Assembly (NCBI RefSeq): GCF_009709555.1
Contig: NZ_WJBG01000182.1
Span: 62,001 to 126,000, forward strand
DNA from: Streptomyces blattellae
GTDB taxonomy: Bacteria > Actinomycetota > Actinomycetes > Streptomycetales > Streptomycetaceae
DNA: 64,000 nt
Reading direction: 5' to 3'
Shown here: positions 15,149-25,592 of the stretch, one piece after another
Position numbering within the stretch: the stretch's first letter is position 1
Layout of the letters: each line of letters opens with the position of its first letter
Translations under genes and position numbers: made by a program
Notes under the pieces: generated by a model
What the model was told of the DNA's origin: nothing
The model's database searches: none
Seen by the model: the letters and a program-made list of their open reading frames with translations, nothing else

Positions 15149-15167
15149 GTGACAGGCGCTTTGTCAC
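15149..15167 (+). promoter_or_regulatory. Palindromic operator upstream of XRE regulator
   Basis: GTGACA-GGCGCTT-TGTCAC, perfect 6-bp arms, ending 15 bp before the GTG start at 15183. An almost identical copy lies inside the regulator gene (15551-15573). Candidate binding site for the regulator itself. Confidence 0.65.
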
Positions 15168-15182
15168 AGAGGAGTTGATCCG

Positions 15183-15977
15183 GTGGGCAACAAGTACGGC
15201 GAGTGGCTCAGGGCGCAGCGCGAGGCGGCGGGGCTGACGCAGCAGGAGTTGGCCGACATTGCGTTCATGACGCGTTCGCACATCGCGCATATCGAGGCGG
15301 GGCGGCGGGTGCCGTCGAGGGAGGATGCGAAGCGGCTGGACAGGGCGCTGGGCACGGGAGATGTGCTGATCAGCTTTCTGCCGCAGGACGATGTGGCGAT
15401 CGCCGACTACTTCGAGGCGATGCTCGTACTCGAACAACAGGCAGTGATGATCCGCGAGTTCGGCCTGGCGTACTTCCCAGGCATCCTCCAGACGAAAAGG
15501 TACGCACGTGCGGTCCTGGGCTCGGCGTTTCCTCCGGTGAGTGAAGAGGAGTGTGACAGGCGCGTTGTCACACGCCTTGAGCGCGCGAAGATCCTCGATC
15601 GTCCGATGACGCCCGTGGTGTGGGCGCTGTTGGACGAGACGATGTTGCGACGCCCTGTGGCCAGCGGGGACGTCATGGCGGAGCAGATTACGCACGTCGT
15701 TCGTCTCGCCGAGACTGGACGAATCCGCGTGCATGTGTTGCCGTTCGGTGTGGGCGTTCACCCGATGATGGAGAGCATGCTCACGCTGCTGTGGTTCGAG
15801 GACCAGCCACCTCTGGCGTACAGCGAGGGCCTGAGGGTGGGGAAGGTGCACGACTCCCCGTCCGTGGTCCACGAGTTGCAGAGCCGATACGATCTTGCGC
15901 TAAGCGACGCACTGCCGTTGAAGGAGTCACTTGCCCTGTTGAGGGCGACAGCGAAGGACTACGGACACCATGACTGA
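15183..15977 (+). CDS. XRE-family regulator (DUF5753)
   Basis: 264 residues from GTG 15183 (GAGGAG 8 nt upstream). HTH_3 in residues 6-60 (YGEWLRAQREAAGLTQQELA, FMTRSHIAHIEAGRRVPSRE) and a DUF5753 domain (LAYFPGILQTKRYARAVLGS, LLDETMLRRPV). Overlaps the DUF397 gene by 8 bp, so the two form a typical regulator/partner pair. Possibly controls itself and the divergent small genes through the palindrome at 15149. It lies within the defence island, but such pairs are common genome-wide in Streptomyces. Confidence 0.93.
   Translation: MGNKYGEWLRAQREAAGLTQQELADIAFMTRSHIAHIEAGRRVPSREDAKRLDRALGTGDVLISFLPQDDVAIADYFEAMLVLEQQAVMIREFGLAYFPGILQTKRYARAVLGSAFPPVSEEECDRRVVTRLERAKILDRPMTPVVWALLDETMLRRPVASGDVMAEQITHVVRLAETGRIRVHVLPFGVGVHPMMESMLTLLWFEDQPPLAYSEGLRVGKVHDSPSVVHELQSRYDLALSDALPLKESLALLRATAKDYGHHD
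15551..15573 (+). promoter_or_regulatory. Intragenic copy of the XRE operator
   Basis: GTGTGACA-GGCGCGT-TGTCACAC, 8-bp perfect arms. 18 of 19 positions equal the upstream palindrome, including the spacer apart from one base. Located about 400 bp downstream inside the regulator gene. Confidence 0.6.
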
Positions 15978-16218
15978 CCGAACCATCTCGAACGCTGCTG
16001 CGCTGAGCGGCTGGCGCAAGTCGACCTACAGCGGCAGCGAAGCCGGCAGCTGCCTCGAAGTCCTCGACGACCACCTCTCCGGCGTCCCCGTCCGCGACTC
16101 CAAGAGCCCGCACGGCCCCGCCCTGGTCTTCCCGGCCCCCGGCTGGTCGTCGTTCGTCACGGCGCTCAAAGACGGCGCGTTTCTTTCATCGGACGGTCTC
16201 GTCCAGCGCCTCTCGTGA
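15970..16218 (+). CDS. DUF397 domain-containing small protein
   Basis: 82 residues. SGWRKSTYSGSEAGSCLEVL and GVPVRDSKSPHGPALVFPAP give the DUF397 signature; VTALKDGAFL closes the domain. Translationally coupled to the XRE gene (8-bp overlap). Its 3' end overlaps the convergent pseudogene by about 33 bp. Confidence 0.92.
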   Translation: MTDRTISNAAALSGWRKSTYSGSEAGSCLEVLDDHLSGVPVRDSKSPHGPALVFPAPGWSSFVTALKDGAFLSSDGLVQRLS

Positions 16219-16554
16219 GGCAAGATCAAGGACGGACGTGATCGTCTCGCGTGCCTCCTGGAAGGCTTCGTGCGGGATTCCAGGGTCGGCGAGCGCCTTC
16301 TCCGCCTCCCCAAGCCGCCGCGCCCGGTCCGGATGACGGAGGATCGCCACGACGGTGACCCACTTCTCCAGGGACAAGCGCATCGGAGTGGTGGAGGAGA
16401 GCTATACCGCCTGATCGAACGCCTGGCCCAGTTCACGATCGAACTCCGGGAGCCTGGTCAGATCGAGTTGCCGGACCGCGCCACGAAGAGCTTCTCGGGT
16501 CATCGGGGGCTGCGGTAGGACGGGGATGGCCTGCTCTTCCGGCTGCGCGGGCAT
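16186..16554 (-). pseudogene. DUF6247-like gene split by an in-frame amber codon
   Basis: ATG 16554 (GAGGGG 9 nt upstream) opens MPAQPEEQAIPVLPQPPMTR and runs 50 codons to TAG at 16402-16404. The same frame continues without a gap as LSSTTPMRLSLEKWVTVVAI to the TGA at 16186. A single base change (probably CAG to TAG) would join both parts into a protein of about 122 aa. The N-terminus (MPAQPEE) resembles that of the antitoxin-like gene at 16866 (MTAQPVE). It lies 22 bp downstream of the toxin-like gene. Re-initiation at ATG 16383 could still give a 65-aa fragment. Confidence 0.7.
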
Positions 16555-16575
16555 GGTGTCGTACCCCTCAGCAGG

Positions 16576-16869
16576 TCAGTCCGCCCAGACGATGCGTAGC
16601 AGGATCACGCACCGCTTCTTGGCCTGAGGATTCCGATCGGGATCGTGGACCTGGTAGGGGATGATCAGGTTCTCGTACGCGGCGACGCGGTCCCAGTCGG
16701 GCCGGTGTTCGGCGCGGGTGGAACCGGCTCCGTACGGGTCGGCGATGATCCTGCGGATGAGGGCGTCGACAGCGTCCTGCGGAACGGGTGCGGCAGGGTG
16801 GTCGCGCAGATCGTCGTACTGCCGGTAGGCGGTCTTGGTGCCCGCCCAGGGCCACTCGCCGCCGCTCAC
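16576..16869 (-). CDS. Putative toxin of a toxin-antitoxin pair
   Basis: 97 residues from GTG 16869, overlapping the upstream gene by 4 nt (GTGA). It starts VSGGEWPWAGTKTAYRQYDD. The C-terminal half (WDRVAAYENLIIPYQVHDPD ... KKRCVILLRIVWAD) has the beta-strand pattern with a terminal VLRIVW seen in RelE/ParE-type toxins. Assignment rests on size, coupling and that pattern; I see no proven catalytic residues. Confidence 0.55.
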   Translation of the reverse strand: MSGGEWPWAGTKTAYRQYDDLRDHPAAPVPQDAVDALIRRIIADPYGAGSTRAEHRPDWDRVAAYENLIIPYQVHDPDRNPQAKKRCVILLRIVWAD

Positions 16870-17138
16870 CGGACTCCGAGTTCCCAACCGGGGATGAGGT
16901 CAAGTTCGCCACGCAACGCGGCGTCGCTCTCCGCGTCCAGCTCGTGGTCGGCGGCGAGGACGGCGCGGGCCCACCACTTGTCGCGAAACGCAGCGACGGC
17001 GGCGAGGTCGGCGAGATCGAGTTCGTCCCGCTGCCGCTCGAAGGCGCTGCGCTGGTCCTGGGGGATGGCGGCACGGATGCCGGCCAGGGTCTTGCGCGGG
17101 TGCCCGGCGGGGCCGGGCTCGACAGGCTGTGCGGTCAT
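16866..17138 (-). CDS. Putative antitoxin, DUF6247-like
   Basis: 90 residues from ATG 17138 (GGAGGA 4 nt upstream). MTAQPVEPGPAGHPRKTLAG, then IRAAIPQDQRSAFERQRDEL and AAVAAFRDKWWARAVLAADH: an all-helical small protein that resembles DUF6247 as I remember it. It precedes and overlaps a small toxin-like gene, the usual antitoxin-first order. Family name from memory; function inferred from context. Confidence 0.55.
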   Translation of the reverse strand: MTAQPVEPGPAGHPRKTLAGIRAAIPQDQRSAFERQRDELDLADLAAVAAFRDKWWARAVLAADHELDAESDAALRGELDLIPGWELGVR

Positions 17139-17235
17139 GGGGTCCTCCACGCTGCATCGTGGTCTTGGGTACCGAAGATAGCGGGATTCGACGGGCGAAG
17201 CCGACCCGTACGCCCTGACGTGCGAAAACGCTCTG

Positions 17236-20200
17236 TCATGCCCATTCCTCCGCCTTGACCTCGGTCTGCTTCAGCACCCGCTCGACGGCCTCCGGTTCCT
17301 TGTCCGGCGGGTAGCCGTACAGCTTGAGCAGGAACTTGACCTTGGCGCGGATGCGGTCGCGGGCCTGGCCCTTGACGCGCCAGTCGACGGTGACGTCCTT
17401 GCGTACGAGGTCGCACAGCTTCTGGGCGATCTCGGAGAGGATGCCTTGCCCCAGCTCCAGCGCGGAGGGGTTGGCGGCGATGGCGTCGTAGAAGGCCAAC
17501 TCATCGTCCGTGAGGCCGAGTTCCTTGGCCCGGGCGTAGTTGGCGACGACCTCGCGGGAGACCTCGACGAGCAGTTCGATGGTCTCGGCGGACGTCATGA
17601 GGCCGTTGTGGTAGCGGTTGATGGCGTCCTGCATCTTCTCCGTGAATGCCTTCTGACGGGCGACGTTGCCGGAGAAGGTCTGACGGATCTGTGCGTTGAG
17701 AGCGCGGCGCAGCGCCCTGATGGCCAGGTTCGGGCGGGCACTGGCCTTGGCCTGCTGGATGAACCCCTCGTCGAGATGCGAGATGTCCGGCTTGGTGAGA
17801 CCAGCGGCGTCATAGATGTCCACGACCCCGTCGGCGGCGACGGCTTGGGCGTTGAGCTGCTCGATCAGCCGGGACATATCGGCCTCGGTGGCCAGCCCGG
17901 CTTCCTCCCGCTCGCTTACCTCGATCTTTTCGCGGGAGGTGCGGACAGCGGCGAAGAAGCTGATGTCCGGGATCAGGTCCTGGAGGTCCGGATGCGTGGC
18001 GCAGAGGGAGAACGCCTGGGACAGACGTCGTCCGAAGTGGGTGAACCGCTGGAGGCGCGTGGGCTTCCCCGGGTCCAGCTCCGGCTCCGCTTCTTCGAGG
18101 AACTCAAGGACGGCGTTGAGCGCCTCCTGATACCCACCTGCGCCGAACGCCTCGCGCCAGCCGCACGGCCTCAGCAGATCCTCGATCCGCTGGTGCATGC
18201 GGCGTACGGCGGAGACCGCCTCATCGAGGGGCGTGCCGATGGTCTGGTTCTCCCGGTCGGGCTGGGAGTACTCGGCGAGGGCCGCCGTGATGTGGTGGGC
18301 GACGCCGAGGAAGTCCACGACCAGGCCGGAAGGCTTCTCGTCCCAGGTGCGGTTGACCCGGGCTATGGCCTGCATCAGGGCGGCGCCGCGCATCCGGCGA
18401 TCGAGATAGAGGGTATGGAGGGGAGGAGCGTCGAAACCGGTCAGCCACAGGGACTGGACGATGACCAGCTCCAGCTCGTCGTCCTCGTCGACGACGCGCT
18501 TCTGGATCTCCTTGAGCTGGGCGGGGGTTCGGACGTAGTCGGCGACCTCGGCGTCGTCGTGCCCCGCGTTTCCAGTGAAAACGATCCGGATCTTGCCGGT
18601 CTTGTCGGGGTAGAGGCCGGTCGTAGCGTCGCGTTCGCCGACCCACTCCGGCCGGAGTCGGGCGAGGGTGTTGAAGAGCCGGGCGGCGATGGCGCGGGAC
18701 GAGCAGACGATCATGCCCTTGCCGGTCCTGCCGGTGAGCTTCTTCATCTCGATGCGGCGCGTGTCCCAGTGTCTGAGGACGGTGGCGGCCAGCTCGTCTA
18801 TGCGCTCCTGCGCGCCGATCAAGCCCTCGAAGGAGGCGAACTTGCGGCGAGCGCGGGCCTGTTCGGCCTCTGAGACGCCCTCGACGAGCCCCTCAGCCTG
18901 TGCGTCGAGATCGTCGAGGTCGACGTCGTCCGGGACGCTGACCTTGAGCTTCACCTTGTGGAGGATGGGCTCGTAGTAGACGGGCACGGTGGCTCCGTCG
19001 TCGACGGCCTGCGTGAGGTCGTAGGTGTGGATGACCGGCCCGAAGACGCCGCTGGTGCTGCCGGTCGTGTTGTCGATCGGGGTGCCGGTGAAGGCGAGGA
19101 AGGTCGCGTTGGGCAGCGCGTCGCGGAGGTGGCGGGCGAAGCCGTCCTCGAAGTCGTAGTGGCTGCGGTGGGCTTCGTCGACCACGACGATGACGTCCCG
19201 GCGCGGCGAGATGACCGGATGACGGGCGCCGGCCTCCTTCTCCTCCTTGCTGATGCGGAACTTCTGGAGGGTGGTGAAGACGACACCGCCGCTGTTCTCG
19301 CGCCGGGTGAGGAGTTCCTTGAGCTGCTGGGAGGTCTCGGCCTTCTCGGGGAGGTCGCCGATGAGACGGTGAAGGCTGTGGCTCCGGACGAAGGTCTTGT
19401 AGAGCTGGTTGTCGAGGTCGATACGGTCGGTGAGCAGGACGATGGTCGGGTTCGAGAGCTCGGGGGTGAGGACCACCTTCCCGGTGTAGAAGAGCATTTC
19501 CTCGCTCTTCCCGGCGCCCTGCGTGTGCCATACGACACCTGCGCGGCCGTCCGTCGCGACGGCGGACTCGGTGGCGGCGACGGCGGCCCTGACAGCGAAG
19601 TATTGGTGGGCTTTGGCGAGCTTGACGGTGTCGACCTCGCCGCCGGAACCTTCGGCCGAGTAGGAGAGGTAGGAGCTGACGAGGTCGACGAACCGGCCCG
19701 GTTCGAGCGGGCCGTAGATCATCCGCTCCAGGGCCCGCCCGTCCCGCCGCTCGTGCTTCAGGAGCAGGACACCGTCCGGGTCGGCGTGCCACGGGGCCAT
19801 GTGCTGCCAGGGCGTGAACGGGGTACCGAGGCGGGCAGTTATCCCGTCGGAGGCGATGGCGAGCAGGACGGTCCGGAACGCGCCGTCGCGCCTGAGCTCG
19901 CGCCGGTAGTTCTGGATCTGGTCGTACGCCTTACGGGAGTTGTCCGGGCCGCTGTCCTTCTTCAGCTCGATGACGGCGAGGGGGAGTCCATTGACATACA
20001 GCACGATGTCGAAGACAAACTCCCGCCCGCGGACGCCTTTCACGCGGACCTGGGAGGCGGCGACGAGGTCGTTGCCGTGAGGGTTGTCGAAGTCGACGGG
20101 CCAGACGGTGCCGTGCTTCTCCGCTCCGGTTAGGGGCTCCTTGTAGGTGACCTTCACGCCGCCGGTGAGGCGCTGGTAGAAGCGCCAGCTCTCGCGGATG

Positions 20201-20529
20201 TCGGAGCCGGGGGACTGCTTGAGGAGCGTGCTGATGACGTCCCCGACGGCGGAATCCGGGAGGTGGGGGTGGCGGGTGGCGATGGCTCGGCGCAGGCGGG
20301 GGTAGAGGACGAGGTCTTCCTTGCGCTCGGGGTGTCGCTCGGGCCGCAGATCCTTGCCGCTGACGGGCTGCCAGTACTCACCCAGCTTTTCGAGCGCGTC
20401 GATCTCCCAGTCCCGCTCGGAGAAGGTGAGGGCTTCGGCGTGAGTGGCGTCTATTTCGGGGAGGTCCAGCTCGTCGGGTGCGGGGTCTCTTTCGGGGCCG
20501 GGTGCTGACTGCGCGTTTGCGGTGGTCAT
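17236..20529 (-). CDS. hsdR: Type I restriction enzyme subunit R
   Basis: 1097 residues, normal length. N-terminal nuclease: FDIVLYVNGLPLAVIELKKD carries the PD-(D/E)xK residues (D...ExK). Superfamily 2 helicase motor: Walker A HTQGAGKSEEMLFYTG, motif II VVVDEAHRSHYDFEDG, motif III AFTGTPID, motif VI ALMQAIARVNRTWDEKPSG. A C-terminal helical domain (RDRIRAKVKFLLKLYGYPPD) binds the MTase core. It translocates and cuts unmethylated DNA. ATG overlaps the hsdS stop (ATGA). Confidence 0.97.
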   Translation of the reverse strand: MTTANAQSAPGPERDPAPDELDLPEIDATHAEALTFSERDWEIDALEKLGEYWQPVSGKDLRPERHPERKEDLVLYPRLRRAIATRHPHLPDSAVGDVISTLLKQSPGSDIRESWRFYQRLTGGVKVTYKEPLTGAEKHGTVWPVDFDNPHGNDLVAASQVRVKGVRGREFVFDIVLYVNGLPLAVIELKKDSGPDNSRKAYDQIQNYRRELRRDGAFRTVLLAIASDGITARLGTPFTPWQHMAPWHADPDGVLLLKHERRDGRALERMIYGPLEPGRFVDLVSSYLSYSAEGSGGEVDTVKLAKAHQYFAVRAAVAATESAVATDGRAGVVWHTQGAGKSEEMLFYTGKVVLTPELSNPTIVLLTDRIDLDNQLYKTFVRSHSLHRLIGDLPEKAETSQQLKELLTRRENSGGVVFTTLQKFRISKEEKEAGARHPVISPRRDVIVVVDEAHRSHYDFEDGFARHLRDALPNATFLAFTGTPIDNTTGSTSGVFGPVIHTYDLTQAVDDGATVPVYYEPILHKVKLKVSVPDDVDLDDLDAQAEGLVEGVSEAEQARARRKFASFEGLIGAQERIDELAATVLRHWDTRRIEMKKLTGRTGKGMIVCSSRAIAARLFNTLARLRPEWVGERDATTGLYPDKTGKIRIVFTGNAGHDDAEVADYVRTPAQLKEIQKRVVDEDDELELVIVQSLWLTGFDAPPLHTLYLDRRMRGAALMQAIARVNRTWDEKPSGLVVDFLGVAHHITAALAEYSQPDRENQTIGTPLDEAVSAVRRMHQRIEDLLRPCGWREAFGAGGYQEALNAVLEFLEEAEPELDPGKPTRLQRFTHFGRRLSQAFSLCATHPDLQDLIPDISFFAAVRTSREKIEVSEREEAGLATEADMSRLIEQLNAQAVAADGVVDIYDAAGLTKPDISHLDEGFIQQAKASARPNLAIRALRRALNAQIRQTFSGNVARQKAFTEKMQDAINRYHNGLMTSAETIELLVEVSREVVANYARAKELGLTDDELAFYDAIAANPSALELGQGILSEIAQKLCDLVRKDVTVDWRVKGQARDRIRAKVKFLLKLYGYPPDKEPEAVERVLKQTEVKAEEWA

Positions 20530-21655
20530 ACGGCTTCCTCTACGGCGCGTTCGGCGTCCTTGATGCGGAGTTTTCCGGTGATTAGATGGGGGAGGAGGGT
20601 GTCGCGGAGGGCTGTGAGTGTGCGGTTCTCTGTTCTTGCATGGATCGATAGACCGAGCAGGGCTCTTGCGTGATCGCCGAAACGATCAATTTGTCCTAGA
20701 GCGGGGATGCGTACGCGGAGCCGCAGCGCCTGATTCCGATTCACTCCCGGCACAGCAGAATCTCCTAGAAGTGACTTAAAGCCAGCTGAATCTAGGATGA
20801 AGTACAGCGCCTCTGGGGAGATCTCTGGGATCTTCGCCTGTGCGTGATAGGCGGTGTCAATAACCCATCCAGGCTCCCACATCCAGGAAACGTGGCCCGC
20901 ATTCGCCCCCTTGCGGCCAACCACTGGAAGTTTGGTGAGTGTAATGGCTGCGTCGTGCCATCCCACCTGGCCAGTGCAGCCGAACACTGGTGTTCGACCA
21001 GGGCGCCGCTTAGGCTCGGGGAGCGCTTTCCCGTACGAGAGGTCCGCGATATCGCGAATCTCGCACTCCTGGCTGTCAACCTCGACGGTCTGAGACAAGA
21101 GGGCTCTTCCGAGGGTGACTGTGTTTTCAGCGATGCGCTCATTGATGGCGACTTTGTCGTCCAATGCCCCCAGTATGTCAACGACGGCTTGTTGTTCGGA
21201 GAGTGGCGGCAAATGATCAAGGGGGAGAGCGCGGATCTCCTTGATGTTCAAGTGGGGCACGGTTGAACCCGCGGCCTTGGAATGCATCCGCTGCTGCGCT
21301 GTCGGCGCCATCAGTGCGTAGAGCAGGTAGCGAGGGTGGATGACATCAGAGTTCGGCCGGAGAAGCACTGTGCGTTGGCGAAGGCATACACGCTGTCCCT
21401 CCTCCACTCGTGCGATCTGACCGACCGGGGCCTCTCTACTTAGAATCAGGTCGTCCCTTTGTGGAACCCCGCGAACTGTCCATTTTTGGAAGGTGTCCTT
21501 GTCTACAGGGATCGCGGAATTAAGAAGGAGTCGGCCATTTCGAATGTGGGGGGTTCCTACGGAATATCCGAATGTGGTGCCCGGTGTTGCGGCTGGCGCA
21601 GTCTTGTGTTCACTGTCGATGATCTGCGTGCATACATTTCCAAGGGTTTTCTGCA

Positions 21656-21659
<4 letters not shown>
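20526..21659 (-). CDS. hsdS: Type I restriction enzyme specificity subunit S
   Basis: 377 residues (GTG 21659 or ATG 21656, both touching the hsdM stop). Two target-recognition domains are each followed by a conserved helix: LPPLSEQQAVVDILGALDDK after the first and GDHARALLGLSIHARTENRT ... LRDTLLPHLITGKLRIKDAE after the second. It determines the bipartite recognition sequence, which cannot be read from sequence alone. The gene is clearly richer in A/T third positions than hsdM and hsdR, consistent with domain exchange. Confidence 0.95.
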
Positions 21660-23302
<1,643 letters not shown>

Positions 23303-23399
23303 GGGAACTCTCACTTCTCTTCTGATCAAAAGGGGTTGATCACACGGGTTCTGACGGGCCGTGCGACACGTACAGGAACTGTCCTACAGCGGACCCCGA

Positions 23400-25592
23400 T
23401 CAGCGCCGCCGCAACGCCAGGTCACCGTCGGCGACACCCGCCGAGATGCGCGTGGCGAGCCGGTCCAGGGCCTCCAACTGCCTGCGTACGTCAGCGCGTA
23501 GCCGTTCTGTCTCCGTCAGGATGGCCTCCAGTTCGGTGATCTCCTCGGCAGGTAGCTGCGGCAGGTCCATGTCGCGCACGCTCACGCGCCGTACCAGCGA
23601 TCCGCTGCCCCGATGCTGGTTCCGCGGGGACTGGAGAAGCCGGGCGAGCGCGTGCGGGCGCATCCACAGGGCGTCCGGGCGGATCGGTTCGCTCCTGGCC
23701 AGCGCCACCAAGTGCTCGCGGTAGGCGGCGATCCGCAGCCCCTGCACAGGCGACAGCAGCACGCAGCCGCCCGCCTCGTCCACCAGACACCGCACGCCGT
23801 GTTCGGCGAATACGAAGACATCGCCGCGCTCGGTGATCTTCGCGGCCGAATACGTCCCGAGCGCCTCCGGGTCGATGCGGCGTTGCCCGATCGGAAGTTC
23901 ACCCAGCATCTCCTCCCTGCCGATGACCGGCAGGCCCGCGCTTCCGACATCGGCGTCCTTGATCCGGTGTCCGGTGAGCGACTTCAGCTGCCCCGCGGTG
24001 AGGTGTTCGTCCAGCTTCCGGTGCCGTACCGGCGTACGGCGTTTGGCGATACCCATGTCGCCGAGCCAGTCACGCAACTGCGGCATCGCCGCCATCGCGG
24101 CCCGCCGTGCCGTGACGGTCTCCTCGAAGTGGTCGACGCCGGCCTCTGGGGCTGCGAGTCGGTGGGCGGGCAGCACCGAACGGCCGTCCAGCAGTTGCTC
24201 GCCACCGGGGTGGTTCGACCGAATCGGTACGGACCGCGCGTCCTGCGGATCAGATTCCCCATCGGCGAGCACCAGCTGCGCGACCTCGCCGATCCACTTG
24301 CGTCCGTCCGTTCGCTGCGCGATGCGGTCGGCGTCGATGAGGAGGACCTGACGGTCGGCCGGGTCGGGTGACGGCGGTCGCAGAACGAGCAGCGCGTACT
24401 CCGCGCCCGTGCGAAACGGATGGATACGGCGCGGGAGTTGAACGATCGCCTCGACGCTGCCCTGAGCGATCAGCTGCTCCCGTGCGTCGACCATCGGGGC
24501 GGGCGCCGCGCCTCGCATACGGGTCAGGGTCCATGTCGGGATGACGGCATAAGCGTGCCCGGCCGGCGCGAGTCGACTGACCGCTTCCTGCGCCCACCAC
24601 AGGGGGCCCTTCTCGTCCCGCTCCCGCTCCCCGGAGGCGTACGGAGGTGAGGCAAGGACGATGTCGGCGGTCGAGAAGGTCCACGGTTCGTCGCCCGGTG
24701 CCCCTCCCCACCAGCGCGGGGTGTCCAGATCTGACGGACTCGCGCAGACGTCGGTGTACATCTCGTGGCTGAGAAGCCGGTACTCCAAGAGCTTGCGCCG
24801 CAACGGGTCGGGCTCTACCGCTACCAGTTCGCCGTGGCCGCGCAACCCGCCGGTCGGGCCGCCGCTCATGCCGAGGAGCAGTTCGCCCAGGCCAGCGCAC
24901 AGGCTGATGGTGGAACGCTGGCCCGGGCCGCCTTCGTTCGGTCCGATGAGGGAGGCCACGAGGGCGACGATCTCCCGCGGCACTGTGTCCATGACGAGGT
25001 CGGACTCCAGACGCTTGGCGAGCTCTAGGTCCTCGTCGATACCTAGGATCGCGTCGGCTGCCTTGCCCAGTGAGCCGATCTCGTATCTGAGGGCCGAGAC
25101 CGCCTGCCGCACTTCGGGGCCGGCCGCGGCGTAGTCGTCCCGCAGCTCCTCCGGGAGGTACTCGGGCAGGAGATCCTCTCCTTCGCCCCACATGGCCAGG
25201 GTGGCCAGGGCCTGCGCGATCAACGTCTCCGTCGAGCCCAGGTGATGCTTCAGCGTCACGAGGCGCCGTAGTCGCAGCCCTTGCCGGAACCGGTCTCCAT
25301 ACGTCGGGATCTTGCCGCTCTCGTCAGGCTCCGTGTCGGGAACGGGACGCAGGCTCAGCCAGTCCGCGATCGCGAGTGCGTCGAAGAGGGGCTTGTTCTC
25401 GCTGCCGCCGATCGGGGCGGGGAAGGGCGGGCGACGGTCCTTGGCGGCGGCCAGGGCCTCGGCTGAGAACCGGCGTCGCCAGTTGCTGACCGTCGGGCGC
25501 CCGACTCGGGCGAGTTCCTTGATCTCGCCGAGTGTGACAGGCGCATAGGGTGCGGGCGACTGAGGTGCCGGGGACTCGTGTGCTTGGGGCAT
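23400..25592 (-). CDS. HTH-containing DNA methyltransferase fused to an HsdS-like half
   Basis: 730 residues from ATG 25592. Order: helix-turn-helix (LGEIKELARVGRPTVSNWRR, residues about 18-37), a helical linker, a Rossmann MTase with motif I SLCAGLGELLLGMSG and motif IV ADIVLASPPYASGERE (SPPY, not the NPPF/NPPY of HsdM), a VLRPP strand, then a TRD-like region. The tail RRVSVRDMDLPQLPAEEITE ... RADVRRQLEALDRLATRISA matches the end-of-TRD helix of HsdS. It looks like an M-half-S fusion that could dimerise for DNA recognition. Its start overlaps the Abi-like gene stop (ATGA). Whether it methylates DNA or is regulatory is open. Confidence 0.8.
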   Translation of the reverse strand: MPQAHESPAPQSPAPYAPVTLGEIKELARVGRPTVSNWRRRFSAEALAAAKDRRPPFPAPIGGSENKPLFDALAIADWLSLRPVPDTEPDESGKIPTYGDRFRQGLRLRRLVTLKHHLGSTETLIAQALATLAMWGEGEDLLPEYLPEELRDDYAAAGPEVRQAVSALRYEIGSLGKAADAILGIDEDLELAKRLESDLVMDTVPREIVALVASLIGPNEGGPGQRSTISLCAGLGELLLGMSGGPTGGLRGHGELVAVEPDPLRRKLLEYRLLSHEMYTDVCASPSDLDTPRWWGGAPGDEPWTFSTADIVLASPPYASGERERDEKGPLWWAQEAVSRLAPAGHAYAVIPTWTLTRMRGAAPAPMVDAREQLIAQGSVEAIVQLPRRIHPFRTGAEYALLVLRPPSPDPADRQVLLIDADRIAQRTDGRKWIGEVAQLVLADGESDPQDARSVPIRSNHPGGEQLLDGRSVLPAHRLAAPEAGVDHFEETVTARRAAMAAMPQLRDWLGDMGIAKRRTPVRHRKLDEHLTAGQLKSLTGHRIKDADVGSAGLPVIGREEMLGELPIGQRRIDPEALGTYSAAKITERGDVFVFAEHGVRCLVDEAGGCVLLSPVQGLRIAAYREHLVALARSEPIRPDALWMRPHALARLLQSPRNQHRGSGSLVRRVSVRDMDLPQLPAEEITELEAILTETERLRADVRRQLEALDRLATRISAGVADGDLALRRR

